DNA of 64,000 bases from an uncultured Ruminiclostridium sp. (lineage in GTDB: Bacteria; Bacillota; Clostridia; Oscillospirales; Ruminococcaceae). A program made the position numbers and the translations under genes. A model generated the notes under the pieces. The model was given only the letters and a program-made list of their open reading frames with translations, was not told the origin of the DNA and ran no database searches. Numbering within the stretch: position 1 is the stretch's first letter; each line of letters starts with the position of its first letter. Positions 51,380 to 60,723 of this stretch are shown in pieces. The DNA lies in NCBI GenBank assembly GCA_947630175.1, contig CANRGJ010000002.1, positions 237,369 to 301,368 on the forward strand, given 5' to 3'.

Positions 51380-51405
51380 TTTTTCTTCCTCCTTGCGGTT
51401 TGTTC

Positions 51406-51433
51406 TTGACTATTTCAAAAAAAGTGTTATAAT
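51406..51433 (+). promoter_or_regulatory. Promoter of the CofE-like gene
   Basis: TTGACT (51406-51411), 16 bases, TATAAT (51428-51433), 41 bases before the ATG. Confidence 0.72.
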
Positions 51434-51473
51434 ATATTAGTTGAAAAAATTGTAAAATAAAGGAATTTGTAAT

Positions 51474-52262
51474 ATGGAAATGCCGTTCAGCCCCAACGAG
51501 GGCAAAAATCTCACCATAGATACCGACTGGGGCACTTACGCCCGCTTCCCTATCAAAACTCACGTCGTTATGAAAGAGGACGTGATGAACGACCTTATGG
51601 ACAAGTACGTTATGGACTATCTGGAGGAGGGAGATATGATCTTCATTTCCGAAAAGATAGTGGCGATTACTCAGGGGCGTGCGCTGAAAGTAAGCGATAT
51701 AAAGGTCAGCCGTCTGGCTAAATTCCTTGTAAAATTCGTGTACAAATCCGACGCGGGTATCGGTATCGGCGCTCCCTCCACAATGGAGCTGTGCCTGCGC
51801 GAATGCGGCAGGGTAAAGGTGCTTTTTGCCGCCGCAGTTGCTGGGATATGCAAGCTGTTCGGCAAGAGGGGCGTGTTCTACAACATTCTGGGAATGAAGG
51901 CAAGGGCTATCGACGGCCCCAGTGAATACAATGTTCCACCCTACAACGAATATGCAAAAATGGCTCCCGAAAACCCCGACGGCGCCGCCGCCGATCTTAA
52001 AAAGCACACAGGCGTTCCCGTGGTCATCGTGGACGCAAACGACCTCGGCTGCAACGTGCTGGGCAAAAGCGACAAGGATATGCCCGACAAATTCTGCGAA
52101 CAGCTTTACCGTGACAATCCTCACGATCAGGGCTTCTGTCAGACTCCTTTAGCTATCGTCCGCAAGGTGGACAAGCTGGTGGGAAAAGACCTGGAGCTTG
52201 CTGAGCAGGAGCGCATAAAATTCGACGAAAAAAAAGCTGAGGCTGAAAATCAACAGAAATAA
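51474..52262 (+). CDS. Coenzyme F420:gamma-glutamyl ligase-like protein
   Basis: A 262-residue member of the CofE/F420 ligase family: FPIKTHVVMKEDVMN, EGDMIFISEKIVAITQGRA, and VIVDANDLGCNVLG are the family segments. F420 production is unusual in Clostridia, and no other F420 gene is seen here, so a different glutamate-ligating or amide-forming role is more likely (inference). Single-gene unit with its own promoter and terminator. Confidence 0.82.
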   Translation: MEMPFSPNEGKNLTIDTDWGTYARFPIKTHVVMKEDVMNDLMDKYVMDYLEEGDMIFISEKIVAITQGRALKVSDIKVSRLAKFLVKFVYKSDAGIGIGAPSTMELCLRECGRVKVLFAAAVAGICKLFGKRGVFYNILGMKARAIDGPSEYNVPPYNEYAKMAPENPDGAAADLKKHTGVPVVIVDANDLGCNVLGKSDKDMPDKFCEQLYRDNPHDQGFCQTPLAIVRKVDKLVGKDLELAEQERIKFDEKKAEAENQQK

Positions 52263-52273
52263 AGGAATATCGG

Positions 52274-52311
52274 GACCTTGCCGTATATAGATATTACGGC
52301 AAGGTCTTTTT
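52274..52311 (+). terminator. Terminator of the CofE-like gene
   Basis: GACCTTGCCGTA and TACGGCAAGGTC form a 12-pair stem, followed by TTTTT. Confidence 0.88.
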
Positions 52312-52388
52312 GTATCAGCATTTTTTACAATTAAAATATATCACCTAAAACAGTTTTTGTCAAGAAATCCAAAGTTCACCACTTTAAA

Positions 52389-52417
52389 TTGACATTTTGT
52401 CCTTGCAGTGATAAAAT
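52389..52417 (+). promoter_or_regulatory. Promoter of the CmpB-like/HD gene pair
   Basis: TTGACA (52389-52394), 17 bases, TAAAAT (52412-52417), about 50 bases before the ATG. Confidence 0.75.
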
Positions 52418-52467
52418 AAAAAAGTACGAAAACAAACGGGCGTATTATGCCCTGAAAGAGAAATAAA

Positions 52468-53148
52468 ATGGAAAATCTGTACATAGAACAATGGGTATTT
52501 ATATTTTTCATATTCACCATGATAGGCTGGGTGTATGAAAGCACGGTAGAATCCCTCTATCACCGCAAATTCATCAACAGAGGCTCGTTAAAGGGACCGT
52601 ATATCCCCATATACGGCGTGGGCGGCTGTATCATCATTTTAGTGGCGTCGCCGTTTAAATACAACGGCTTTTTAGTGTTCCTGTCGGGGCTTATCTGCTG
52701 CACCATATTGGAATATTTCGCAGGCTGGCTTATGGAAACGCTGTTTAAAAAGCAATTCTGGGATTACAGTATGCTGAAGTTCACCTATAAAAACCGCATT
52801 TCCCTGCTGAGTTCTCTTACTTGGGGCGTTATGTCGCTGTTTATGATATACGTTCTGCTCCCGCTGATGAAGAATTTTATGGCGGTAGTGCCCTATCCCG
52901 TAATGGTGACGTACGACTGCCTGATGATGCTGATAATCTCGATAGACATTATCCTGACGGTGAAGAAAAATCTGGATTTCAAGGACCTTATGCACCGCCT
53001 TTCCCCTGAGCAGATAAAAAATATCCTCCACGAAAAGCGCCTTAAGGTGGGACGCATTTTCGGTCACCTGACCGCCATTCTCCGCAGAGGCGGCGAGGAG
53101 GCTGAAAAAGCCGCCGAGGAAAAAGAAACAGAGGACAACGAGATATGA
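52468..53148 (+). CDS. CmpB-like membrane protein (putative ABC-transporter type IV)
   Basis: A 226-residue integral membrane protein with four or five hydrophobic segments. The start WVFIFFIFTMIGWVYESTVE, GSLKGPYIPIYGVGG and FAGWLMETLFKKQFWDYS are characteristic of the CmpB family (PF06541). The tail is charged and cytoplasmic. No transported substrate is known. Its stop overlaps the HD gene by four bases (ATGA). Confidence 0.85.
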   Translation: MENLYIEQWVFIFFIFTMIGWVYESTVESLYHRKFINRGSLKGPYIPIYGVGGCIIILVASPFKYNGFLVFLSGLICCTILEYFAGWLMETLFKKQFWDYSMLKFTYKNRISLLSSLTWGVMSLFMIYVLLPLMKNFMAVVPYPVMVTYDCLMMLIISIDIILTVKKNLDFKDLMHRLSPEQIKNILHEKRLKVGRIFGHLTAILRRGGEEAEKAAEEKETEDNEI

Positions 53149-53654
53149 AAGCGGAACAGGTCATTCTGAAATACGGCGGAGATATTCTGGCGCACAAGCT
53201 TGTGATAAAGTCAAAGGACTGCGTTCAGCACGGAGATATAAGCGTTTACACCCACTGCTTTATGGTGGCGAAATATGCGCTTTTGATGTCAAGGCTGTTC
53301 AACGTCAGGTGCAATACAAGAGCGCTGGTAACAGGCGTACTGCTCCACGACTTTTTTATGTACGACTGGCACAGGAAAAAGATGCCTGAGGAAATGAAAA
53401 AGCTGGGGCTTCACGGCTTTACACACCCAGTTACCGCCGCTAAAAACGCAAGAAAGTATTTTAACGTTTCCAAAAAGGAATATGATATGATAATCTGCCA
53501 TATGTTCCCGCTGACTATCACAAGAGTGCCGCATAGCAAGGAAGGCTGGCTGCTCTGCGGGGCGGACAAGTGGTGCTCTTTGCTGGAGACGCTGAGGATA
53601 CAGCCGTACGATAACGCTTACGTTGACAGGCTGACGGAGAGCCTGAGGGCTTGA
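53145..53654 (+). CDS. HD-domain protein
   Basis: A 169-residue HD-superfamily metal-dependent phosphohydrolase. The ligands are His in YTHCFMVAKYALLMS, the HD doublet in GVLLHDFFMYDWH (about 66-68) and a further His in FTHPVTAA. Substrate unknown; possible nucleotide or lipid phosphate hydrolysis. It is cotranscribed with the CmpB-like gene and ends at a strong terminator. Confidence 0.83.
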   Translation: MKAEQVILKYGGDILAHKLVIKSKDCVQHGDISVYTHCFMVAKYALLMSRLFNVRCNTRALVTGVLLHDFFMYDWHRKKMPEEMKKLGLHGFTHPVTAAKNARKYFNVSKKEYDMIICHMFPLTITRVPHSKEGWLLCGADKWCSLLETLRIQPYDNAYVDRLTESLRA

Positions 53655-53688
53655 TTTTAAAAATCGTTCATAGGAAAATAAAATAATG

Positions 53689-53725
53689 AAAGGGACTGTC
53701 ATTATCCGACAGTCCCTTTTCTTTT
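53689..53725. terminator. Terminator between convergent units
   Basis: AAAGGGACTGTC and GACAGTCCCTTTT form a 12-pair stem with a T-rich tail; it can serve the HD gene and, leftward, the ABC exporter. Confidence 0.85.
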
Positions 53726-53749
53726 GTGATATTTTCTGACAACTTTCGG

Positions 53750-55519
53750 TCATATCGCCTGAGAATTATACAGGTGGTAATAATCGCCTTTCTTCGCCAG
53801 AAGCTCCTCGTGAGTGCCGCTTTCGGTAATGCCCTTGTTGCTGATGTACATTATCCTGTCGCAGTTTCTGATAGTGGAAAGGCGGTGAGCGATGATGAAG
53901 CTGGTCCTGCCTTTAAGCAGGTGGTCGATACCTCTTTGCAGATAGCGCTCGGTCTTGGCGTCGATAGAAGAGGTAGCTTCGTCAAGCACAAGTATTTTCG
54001 GGTCGGCAAGGATAGTCCTTGCAAAGGCGATAAGCTGTTTCTGCCCTTGTGAAAGTCCTGCGCCGCGCTCGTTCACCACGGTGTTGTAGCCGTCGGGGAG
54101 GGTCAGTATAAATTCGTCCACGCCAACGACCTTTGCGGCGGCGGCAGCTTCCTCGTCGGTGGCGTCAAGCCTGCCGTACTTTATGTTGTCCATTATGGTG
54201 CCGCTGAAAATAAAGCTGTCCTGGAGCATTATGCCCATCTGACTGCGCAGGGAGTGAAGCGTTACCGAGGAGATGTCCACTCCGTCAATGTCCACCTCGC
54301 CGCCTGTCAGGTTGTAAAAACGGCTTATAAGGTTCACTATCGTGGTCTTGCCTGCGCCTGTGGGTCCAACAAGGGCTATGCTCTCGCCGGGCTTTGCGGT
54401 AAAGGAAAGATCTTCCAGAACGATAGGCCCCGTGTCGTACTTGAAGGTGACGTTCTTGAAGCTCACCTCGCCCTTGATGTCGGGCATTTCCTTTGCGTCG
54501 GGAGCGTCGTCCACGGCTATCGGCTCGTCCATCGTTTCAAAGATACGCTCAAGATACGCAACGGCGTTGATAAATGTGTTCATCAGGTTGGAAAGGTTCA
54601 GCAAGGGCTGCCAGAAGCGGGAGGCGTAGCTGCACATAGCGACGATGTTTCCAAGAGAAACAACGCCTGTTCCGAACACTAAAAGTCCTGTTATGTAAAT
54701 AGCGCCTCTTACAACGATAGAGATATCGTCCACGGTAGGCCAAACCATATTGCTGAAAATTACCGCTTTCATCCAGCTTTTGCGGTAATTGTTCTGAAGT
54801 CGGTCGAATATCTCGGCGTTTTCCTCCTCACGGGTGAAAAGCTGAGTTACCTTAGTTCCAACGATGCTCTCGTGGATATAGGCGTTCATATTGCTGCTCT
54901 TGTTGCTCACCTGCTGCCAAGCGCGGCGCTGTTTGTTCTTGATTATCAGCATTATCCCGAGGAATATCGGAAGTCCGCAGAGAATGACAAGGGCGATCCT
55001 CCATGAAACAAAGAACATAAATATGGTGATGAAGATAAGGTTGAATATTTCAAGGATAAAGTTGATAAGACCGTTGGTCATCAGGTCGGAAATGCTGTTT
55101 ATGTAGTTTATGACACGGGTCAGTATCTTTCCGTGAGGGCGGCTGTCGTAATACTCGAAGGACAGGCGCTGTAAATGCTCGAACAGGTCCTTTCTTATGT
55201 CGTAAACTATGTCCTGCCCCACCTTGGTCATTATCTTTGAACGGCTGACGGAAAGAAGGACGCTGACTATTATGGTGAGCAGGAAAAGCCCACTCATTAT
55301 CAGCACCTCAGTCACGTTCCCCGCAGGAATGGAAACGTCCAGCACATACTGGGTTATCATAGGTCCAAAAAGTCCTGCGATAACGGATAATGCGCTGAGG
55401 GTCAGTGAGAAGAATATTTTTCCCTTATATTTTCCGCAGTAGACAAGGGCGCGCTTTAAGTGGCGTATGTCAAACGGGCTTTCAAGGGTCTCGTCAATGT
55501 CGAATTTATTTCTTGCCAT
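53750..55519 (-). CDS. ABC exporter half (ATP-binding and membrane domains), second gene
   Basis: A 589-residue half-transporter: six membrane helices (about 35-335) fused to a nucleotide-binding domain with Walker A VGPTGAGKTT, signature LSQGQKQLIAFAR, Walker B ILVLDEATSSID and switch His in IAHRLST. It follows another half-transporter in the same operon, as in heterodimeric exporters (BmrCD/LmrCD type). Its catalytic residues are complete. Substrate unknown (drugs, lipids or peptides). Confidence 0.93.
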   Translation of the reverse strand: MARNKFDIDETLESPFDIRHLKRALVYCGKYKGKIFFSLTLSALSVIAGLFGPMITQYVLDVSIPAGNVTEVLIMSGLFLLTIIVSVLLSVSRSKIMTKVGQDIVYDIRKDLFEHLQRLSFEYYDSRPHGKILTRVINYINSISDLMTNGLINFILEIFNLIFITIFMFFVSWRIALVILCGLPIFLGIMLIIKNKQRRAWQQVSNKSSNMNAYIHESIVGTKVTQLFTREEENAEIFDRLQNNYRKSWMKAVIFSNMVWPTVDDISIVVRGAIYITGLLVFGTGVVSLGNIVAMCSYASRFWQPLLNLSNLMNTFINAVAYLERIFETMDEPIAVDDAPDAKEMPDIKGEVSFKNVTFKYDTGPIVLEDLSFTAKPGESIALVGPTGAGKTTIVNLISRFYNLTGGEVDIDGVDISSVTLHSLRSQMGIMLQDSFIFSGTIMDNIKYGRLDATDEEAAAAAKVVGVDEFILTLPDGYNTVVNERGAGLSQGQKQLIAFARTILADPKILVLDEATSSIDAKTERYLQRGIDHLLKGRTSFIIAHRLSTIRNCDRIMYISNKGITESGTHEELLAKKGDYYHLYNSQAI

Positions 55520-55537
55520 ATCTGTTCCCCCCCTTCC

Positions 55538-57283
55538 TCAGTGCTGAAGCTCGTAGACTTCACGGTAATAGCACTCGCGCTGTATAAGCTCTTCGTGAGT
55601 TCCTATGTCCGCTATGGTGCCGTTCTGGAGAATAACTATCTTGTCGGCGTCCTTGGCGGAGGAAATGCGCTGGGCGATTATAATTTTCGTGCAGGGGAAG
55701 TCAAGATTTCTCAGACTTTCCTGTATATGTGTTTCGGTTTCAAGGTCAACTGCCGAGGTGGTGTCGTCAAGAACAAGTATCGCAGGCTTTACCGCCAGCG
55801 CTCTCGCAAGAGCGATACGCTGTTTTTGTCCGCCCGAAAGTCCCACGCCGCGCTCGCCGACTATGGTTTCATATCCCTCGGACAGCTTTCTGATAAAGCC
55901 GTCTGCGTCGGCGTATTCCGCACAGCGGACTACCTCCTCCTCGCTCATCGAGGTATTGCCGAAAGCGATATTTCCGTCAATGGTGTCGGAGTAAAGGAGA
56001 ACGTCCTGGGTAGCCATACCGATAGAGCCTCTAAGCTGTTTTAGTTTCAGCATACGCACGTCGTTCCCGTCAACGGTGACCTTGCCGCCGTTCACGTCGT
56101 AAATGCGGGCGATAAGCTCCACAAGAGTGGTCTTGCCGCTTCCGGTAGGTCCCATTATCGCTACCGTTTCGCCGGGCTCAATTTTAAGATTTATGTCGTG
56201 GAGCACCTGGATATCGCCGTAGCTGAAATCCACGTTCTGAAACTCTATGCTGCCCTTTATTCGTTCGGGCAGGTCGATAGCGTCCTCACGGTCGGCTATC
56301 TTGGAGCGCCCGTAGTACACTTCGATTATCTTGTTGGCAGAGGCGGTGAAACGCTGGAAGTCGTTGATTATGGTGCCGATGTTCCTCATAGGGTTGGCAA
56401 GGGTCCAGATAAGTCCCGCAAAAGCGGTGAACTCGCCTACCGTTATTCTTCCGCTGATAGCGAAGACGCCGCCTAACAAAAGCTGTATAACGGACAATGC
56501 CTGGGCGGTGATTTCAATTATAGGGAAAAAGTCCAGCCAGGTCAGCGCCGCCCTCTTGTTGGCTTTGGAATAGTCCACGCTCTTTTCGTCGAATTTTCCT
56601 ATCTCGTAATCCTCACGGGCGAACGCCTTTACAACACGGTTACCCGAAATGTTTTCCTCGGCGGCGGTGTTCATCAGCGACAGCTTTTCACGGAGCGTCA
56701 CATACATTGGGCGCACCTTTTTCTTGAAGAAAAACGATACGCCGAAGATGACAGGAGTGAGCGCGATAAGGCATATTGCGGTGAGCCAGTCCATACTGAA
56801 AAAGTAGATTATGGAGGCGATAAACAGCGTCAGGCTCTCAATTACCGTTTTGATTATCCACGCAACGCTGTGGCGCACCATATCTATATCGCCCGTCATA
56901 CGGGTCATAATGTCGCCAGTTCTGAAACGGTCGTAGAAGGTAGCGTCCTGCTTGTTTATGTTCTCGTACATCTTCTTGCGCACACGGTAGATAAGCGCCT
57001 GGGAGGTCACTTCATACAGCATATTCGTGCTGTACTGAATGACGGTCCTCAGGAAGGTGAAGCCTATCATTATCCATACCATCTGCCAGAGCAGAGTGGA
57101 CTGGGTCTTTATTATGTACGCCGCGTCTTCGGGCATTATAAAGGTGTCGACTATCTGCTGGCTCATCATAGGAGTTACAAGAAACATCACCTGACACACT
57201 ACGCTGAGACACAATGCGAGTATGTACCGTCCCTTGTAGCCTTCCATATTCGTCCAGAGCCATCTGAAAAGGAACACGGACAT
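55538..57283 (-). CDS. ABC exporter half (ATP-binding and membrane domains), first gene
   Basis: A 581-residue partner to the preceding exporter half. Walker A GPTGSGKTT, signature LSGGQKQRIALAR, Walker B ILVLDDTTSAVD. The usual catalytic Glu after Walker B is Asp here, and the switch His is Gln in IIAQRISS; this is the degenerate site typical of one half of heterodimeric exporters. Eighteen bases separate the genes. The promoter and a palindrome lie upstream. Confidence 0.93.
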   Translation of the reverse strand: MSVFLFRWLWTNMEGYKGRYILALCLSVVCQVMFLVTPMMSQQIVDTFIMPEDAAYIIKTQSTLLWQMVWIMIGFTFLRTVIQYSTNMLYEVTSQALIYRVRKKMYENINKQDATFYDRFRTGDIMTRMTGDIDMVRHSVAWIIKTVIESLTLFIASIIYFFSMDWLTAICLIALTPVIFGVSFFFKKKVRPMYVTLREKLSLMNTAAEENISGNRVVKAFAREDYEIGKFDEKSVDYSKANKRAALTWLDFFPIIEITAQALSVIQLLLGGVFAISGRITVGEFTAFAGLIWTLANPMRNIGTIINDFQRFTASANKIIEVYYGRSKIADREDAIDLPERIKGSIEFQNVDFSYGDIQVLHDINLKIEPGETVAIMGPTGSGKTTLVELIARIYDVNGGKVTVDGNDVRMLKLKQLRGSIGMATQDVLLYSDTIDGNIAFGNTSMSEEEVVRCAEYADADGFIRKLSEGYETIVGERGVGLSGGQKQRIALARALAVKPAILVLDDTTSAVDLETETHIQESLRNLDFPCTKIIIAQRISSAKDADKIVILQNGTIADIGTHEELIQRECYYREVYELQH

Positions 57284-57318
57284 TACCTCCTTTTTTGCTT
57301 AAATCAACTTAATAAATC

Positions 57319-57385
57319 ACTTAAATATTTAACTAAAAAAAGTGCAGATATACGGTTATTTTATCAGATAACAGCAAAAACACAA
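57319..57385 (-). promoter_or_regulatory. Promoter and palindromic operator of the ABC exporter
   Basis: Minus-strand TTGTGT (57380-57385), 16 bases, TAAAAT (57358-57363). A 16-base near-palindrome, ACTTAAATATTTAACT (57319-57334), sits downstream of the -10, a common place for a MarR-like repressor (inference). Confidence 0.55.
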
Positions 57386-57458
57386 GGGGCATTTTATACT
57401 AATTTTTGTGAATTTATTGCGTAATTTTTGGTGATTTTTGAGGATAAAACCTTCGCTA

Positions 57459-57487
57459 TTGACTAATATTGAAAAGGGTAGTATAAT
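57459..57487 (+). promoter_or_regulatory. Promoter of the MFS gene
   Basis: TTGACT (57459-57464), 17 bases, TATAAT (57482-57487); about 34 bases before the MFS ATG. Confidence 0.78.
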
Positions 57488-57520
57488 AGTATAGTATTTA
57501 AAATGTAAAATAGGTAATTT

Positions 57521-58693
57521 ATGGATAAAAATACAAGAAAGGTAATTGCCGCTTCATATATAGGCTACATAACCCAGGCGATAGTGAACAACTTCACGCC
57601 CTTGCTGTTCGTGTTCTTGTCGGAGGACTTCGGCGTTACGCTGGAGCAGCTCACTTTGCTTATAACCGTGAACTTCGGCGTTCAGCTCGCAGTAGATCTG
57701 CTGTCCTCAAAGATATGCGACAGGATAGGATATAAGCCCCTTGTTATAGCGGCTCACCTGTTCAGCGCCGCAGGCTTTATCGGAATGGGAACGCTGACAA
57801 TGCTCCCTGATCCTTATACGTGGCTTATGCTTTGCTCGGTGCTGTACGCTTTCGGCGGCGGACTTATTGAAGTTATCATCAGCCCTGTTGTGGAGGCCTG
57901 CGATACAGATGAAAAATCGGGAGCTATGAGCCTGCTCCACTCGTTTTACTGCTGGGGACAGGTGTTTGCCGTAGGAGCGTCTACGCTGTTCTTTTTCCTG
58001 TTCGGCATTGAGAATTGGAGGATAATGGCGGTGATATGGGCGATGATACCGCTGTTCAACGCATTTTTCTTTTCCACCCTGAAAATAAAACAGCTTGCCC
58101 CCGAGGGCGGAGCAGTGAAGGTTCGCGTGCTGGCAAAAACGGGGCTGTTCTGGATACTTGTTGTGATGATGCTGTGCGCAGGGGCGGCGGAGCTTTCAAT
58201 GAGCCAGTGGGCGTCTGCATTTGCCCAGAACGGGCTCGGCGTTGACCCCACCGTGGGAAATCTGGCAGGACCCTGCCTGTTCGCCGTGTTTATGGGCTGT
58301 TCAAGGCTGTTTTACGGAAAATTCAGCACAAGGATAAAGCTGGAAAAATTTATGTTGATAAGCTGTCTGCTATGTGTAATAGGCTACCTGACGGCGTGCC
58401 TGTCCCCCGTTCCCGCATTTGGATTTGCGGGGTGCGCACTGGTAGGCTTGTCAGTGGGGATAATGTGGCCGGGGACTTACAGCATAGCGGGAGCGAGATA
58501 CCCCCAGGGCGGAACGGCAATGTTCGCACTGCTGGCGCTGGCGGGAGATATGGGCTGCCTGTCGGGTCCTACTATTGCGGGATTTGTTTCGGGAGCAGAC
58601 GGAGGACGACTTCAGACGGGGCTTGTGTTCGGGGCGGTGTTTCCTGTTATTCTGGCGATAGGGACAGTATTGCTGACAAAGCAAAAACGCTGA
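57521..58693 (+). CDS. MFS transporter
   Basis: A 390-residue transporter with twelve hydrophobic segments. The loop 2-3 motif is present as DLLSSKICDRIGYK (about 55-68), and a charged cytoplasmic loop lies about residue 190. The family is the sugar/nucleoside-type MFS by its look, but the substrate cannot be assigned. It is divergent from the ABC exporter, with a good sigma-A promoter; the ribosome site is weak (TAGGT). Confidence 0.85.
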   Translation: MDKNTRKVIAASYIGYITQAIVNNFTPLLFVFLSEDFGVTLEQLTLLITVNFGVQLAVDLLSSKICDRIGYKPLVIAAHLFSAAGFIGMGTLTMLPDPYTWLMLCSVLYAFGGGLIEVIISPVVEACDTDEKSGAMSLLHSFYCWGQVFAVGASTLFFFLFGIENWRIMAVIWAMIPLFNAFFFSTLKIKQLAPEGGAVKVRVLAKTGLFWILVVMMLCAGAAELSMSQWASAFAQNGLGVDPTVGNLAGPCLFAVFMGCSRLFYGKFSTRIKLEKFMLISCLLCVIGYLTACLSPVPAFGFAGCALVGLSVGIMWPGTYSIAGARYPQGGTAMFALLALAGDMGCLSGPTIAGFVSGADGGRLQTGLVFGAVFPVILAIGTVLLTKQKR

Positions 58694-58751
58694 AAAAAAT
58701 AATGCCCTGCAAAACAATTACTTCGCAGAGCATATGATATATTTGTATACT

Positions 58752-59165
58752 TTATTTTTTAAACACAGTGCCGTACGGATAGGTTTCTGACGTGTTCTGG
58801 TACATATATCCGACAAGATAATCCGAAGCGGAGCCGCTTTTTATCGGAAGCACCGCATATGAAACGATCTTATTCTGTTTCAGGAAAGCAAGAACTATTT
58901 CATCGTCATACGGTATCGAGCCTAAATCAGATACGTTTGAGACGTCCAGCTTTTCGCACGCCGATTCTATGCCGTAAGCCGAATCCACGATAACAGTATC
59001 CCATTCAAATTCGGTATTATCCAGCGACAGCTGGGAATGCTCTGAAACATACTCGTTTATCATTTCGCTTACTTTTGGGTCAGGCCGGCTTTCAGCGGAA
59101 GAACACCCTGACATTATCATCATTACAGCGGCGGCACAAGCGAACATTTTATATATCAGTCTCAC
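58752..59165 (-). CDS. Lipoprotein of unknown function
   Basis: A 137-residue lipoprotein with lipobox MIMSGC (Cys about residue 21). The body is polar with no recognised family; EFEWDTVIVDSAYGIESACE is its most distinct segment. It lies 27 bases downstream of a DUF6973 gene on the same strand and may be its partner. Confidence 0.7.
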   Translation of the reverse strand: MRLIYKMFACAAAVMMIMSGCSSAESRPDPKVSEMINEYVSEHSQLSLDNTEFEWDTVIVDSAYGIESACEKLDVSNVSDLGSIPYDDEIVLAFLKQNKIVSYAVLPIKSGSASDYLVGYMYQNTSETYPYGTVFKK

Positions 59166-59192
59166 AAAGATACAGTCCTTTCAATTTGGTAT

Positions 59193-60032
59193 TCAGTTAG
59201 AAGTGGCAGAATTGGTTTCCAATAAATATGTATACTGTATCCCATTTGCGACAAAACGAACCAGCTTTCCGTTTTCAACAGCATTAGCAATATTACTACA
59301 AATAATATACGGTATTGTCATTCCGTTTGAGGGGCGACTTGGAAAAGTCATAGTTTTTAACAATTCACGACCTCTGCTGTTATTGATTAAATCCATTTGA
59401 GTATCAATATCATTAATGTTATAATCAGGAGAACCCGACTCGTGCGCTGTCGCAAACGACTTCATATATTCTTGGCTCGTCCCGCGCGCGCCTAATGCAT
59501 TCCAAAGGGCATGCCTGTAAGCATCTCCATTTGTAGCCCAAGTATTTGATCCGAATCTCTTCTTCTCCTCTTTATTTGCATAATCAGCCTGTACTAAAAC
59601 TACAAGTCCCCAAGTTGGATTGCGATTAAAAACAGCTACTTCTTCATCATTCAATTCAACAAGTGAAGAAGGCAAATATTTTGAATAATCATTAGATATG
59701 GTTGAAATATCAGTGGGTACTTTATTTATTGTTCCTAATTCTTCATTCAATTCCGCAATAGAATAATCAGCATTTTTGTTAATATATTCCTCAACTATTT
59801 TTAGCATTTCCTTGACGTCCGAACCCAATGTATCAGAATTATAGCACTCCTCAAAATCAAAGTATTCCATATATACTTTAAAATCTTCTTCATAAGCTGC
59901 ATATTCTATTTCTTCTGATTTTTCCGAAACAGTAATACCTTCAGCAAAAATATTTCCACAGCCTAATGTGGCTACTGTGCTGAGAAGCAACACAAAAGAA
60001 ATAATTTTGCCATTTCTCTTAATTTTTTTCAT
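59193..60032 (-). CDS. Secreted DUF6973-type protein
   Basis: A 279-residue secreted protein with a basic start, signal peptide (about 8-30) and an Ala/Glu-rich propeptide-like region. The C-terminal 150 residues carry the DUF6973 pattern: LNDEEVAVFNRNP, NGDAYRHALWNALGARGTSQ, FATAHESG and MDLINNSRGRELL, with conserved His, Asp and Glu that could form a metal or catalytic site (inference). Enzyme activity is not known. AT-rich compared with its neighbours. The 207 bases upstream are AT-rich without a gene. Confidence 0.75.
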   Translation of the reverse strand: MKKIKRNGKIISFVLLLSTVATLGCGNIFAEGITVSEKSEEIEYAAYEEDFKVYMEYFDFEECYNSDTLGSDVKEMLKIVEEYINKNADYSIAELNEELGTINKVPTDISTISNDYSKYLPSSLVELNDEEVAVFNRNPTWGLVVLVQADYANKEEKKRFGSNTWATNGDAYRHALWNALGARGTSQEYMKSFATAHESGSPDYNINDIDTQMDLINNSRGRELLKTMTFPSRPSNGMTIPYIICSNIANAVENGKLVRFVANGIQYTYLLETNSATSN

Positions 60033-60239
60033 AATTTTACCCTCTTTTCGTTTTATTTTGCAAAATAATTACTGCTAAAACAGTCATAGACTGTTTTACA
60101 TATATTCATTATACTTACTAATTAACAACTTGTCAATAATATATAAAAATTATATATAAATATATAAATTAATTAACAATTTATATAATATGTAAATAAC
60201 TCTCTAAGTTATTTAAAAATAAACTACAAGGAGGATACT

Positions 60240-60719
60240 ATGAAACGTCAGGACTACATATCCTGGGAGGAATATTTTATGGGAGTGGCTCTCCTTTCCG
60301 CCCAGAGGAGCAAGGACAGCTCAACGCAGGTGGGCGCCTGCATAGTGGGCAGGGACAAAAAGATAGTGTCCGTTGGCTACAACGGTATGCCCAGCGGGTG
60401 CAGTGACGACGAGATGCCTTGGGAGAGAGAGGGAGAAATGCTGGACACGAAGTACGCCTATGTCTGCCATGCGGAGCTTAACGCTATCCTCAACAACAAC
60501 GGCGGCTCGCTGAAGGGCACTACTATCTACGTCACCCTTTTCCCCTGCAACGAATGTGCAAAGGCTATCATTCAGTGCGGTATCAGGGAGATAGTTTACC
60601 TTGACGACAAATACTGCGACGCAGACAACACCGTCGCCGCAAAGCGCATGCTGGACCTTGCGGGGGTGAAGTACAGAAAATATCAGTCAAACGGCAAAGA
60701 AGTTACCGTAAAGCTGTAA
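60240..60719 (+). CDS. dCMP deaminase
   Basis: Makes dUMP from dCMP. The 159-residue zinc deaminase has CHAELNAI (His ligand and catalytic Glu) and [11 protein letters not shown] (two Cys ligands), plus [10 protein letters not shown] at the substrate end. Length is typical of ComEB-like/dCMP deaminases. ATG 60240 follows ACAAGGAGGATACT, a strong site. The fluoride channel gene begins four bases after its stop. Confidence 0.93.
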   Translation: MKRQDYISWEEYFMGVALLSAQRSKDSSTQVGACIVGRDKKIVSVGYNGMPSGCSDDEMPWEREGEMLDTKYAYVCHAELNAILNNNGGSLKGTTIYVTLFPCNECAKAIIQCGIREIVYLDDKYCDADNTVAAKRMLDLAGVKYRKYQSNGKEVTVKL

Positions 60720-60723
60720 AACT

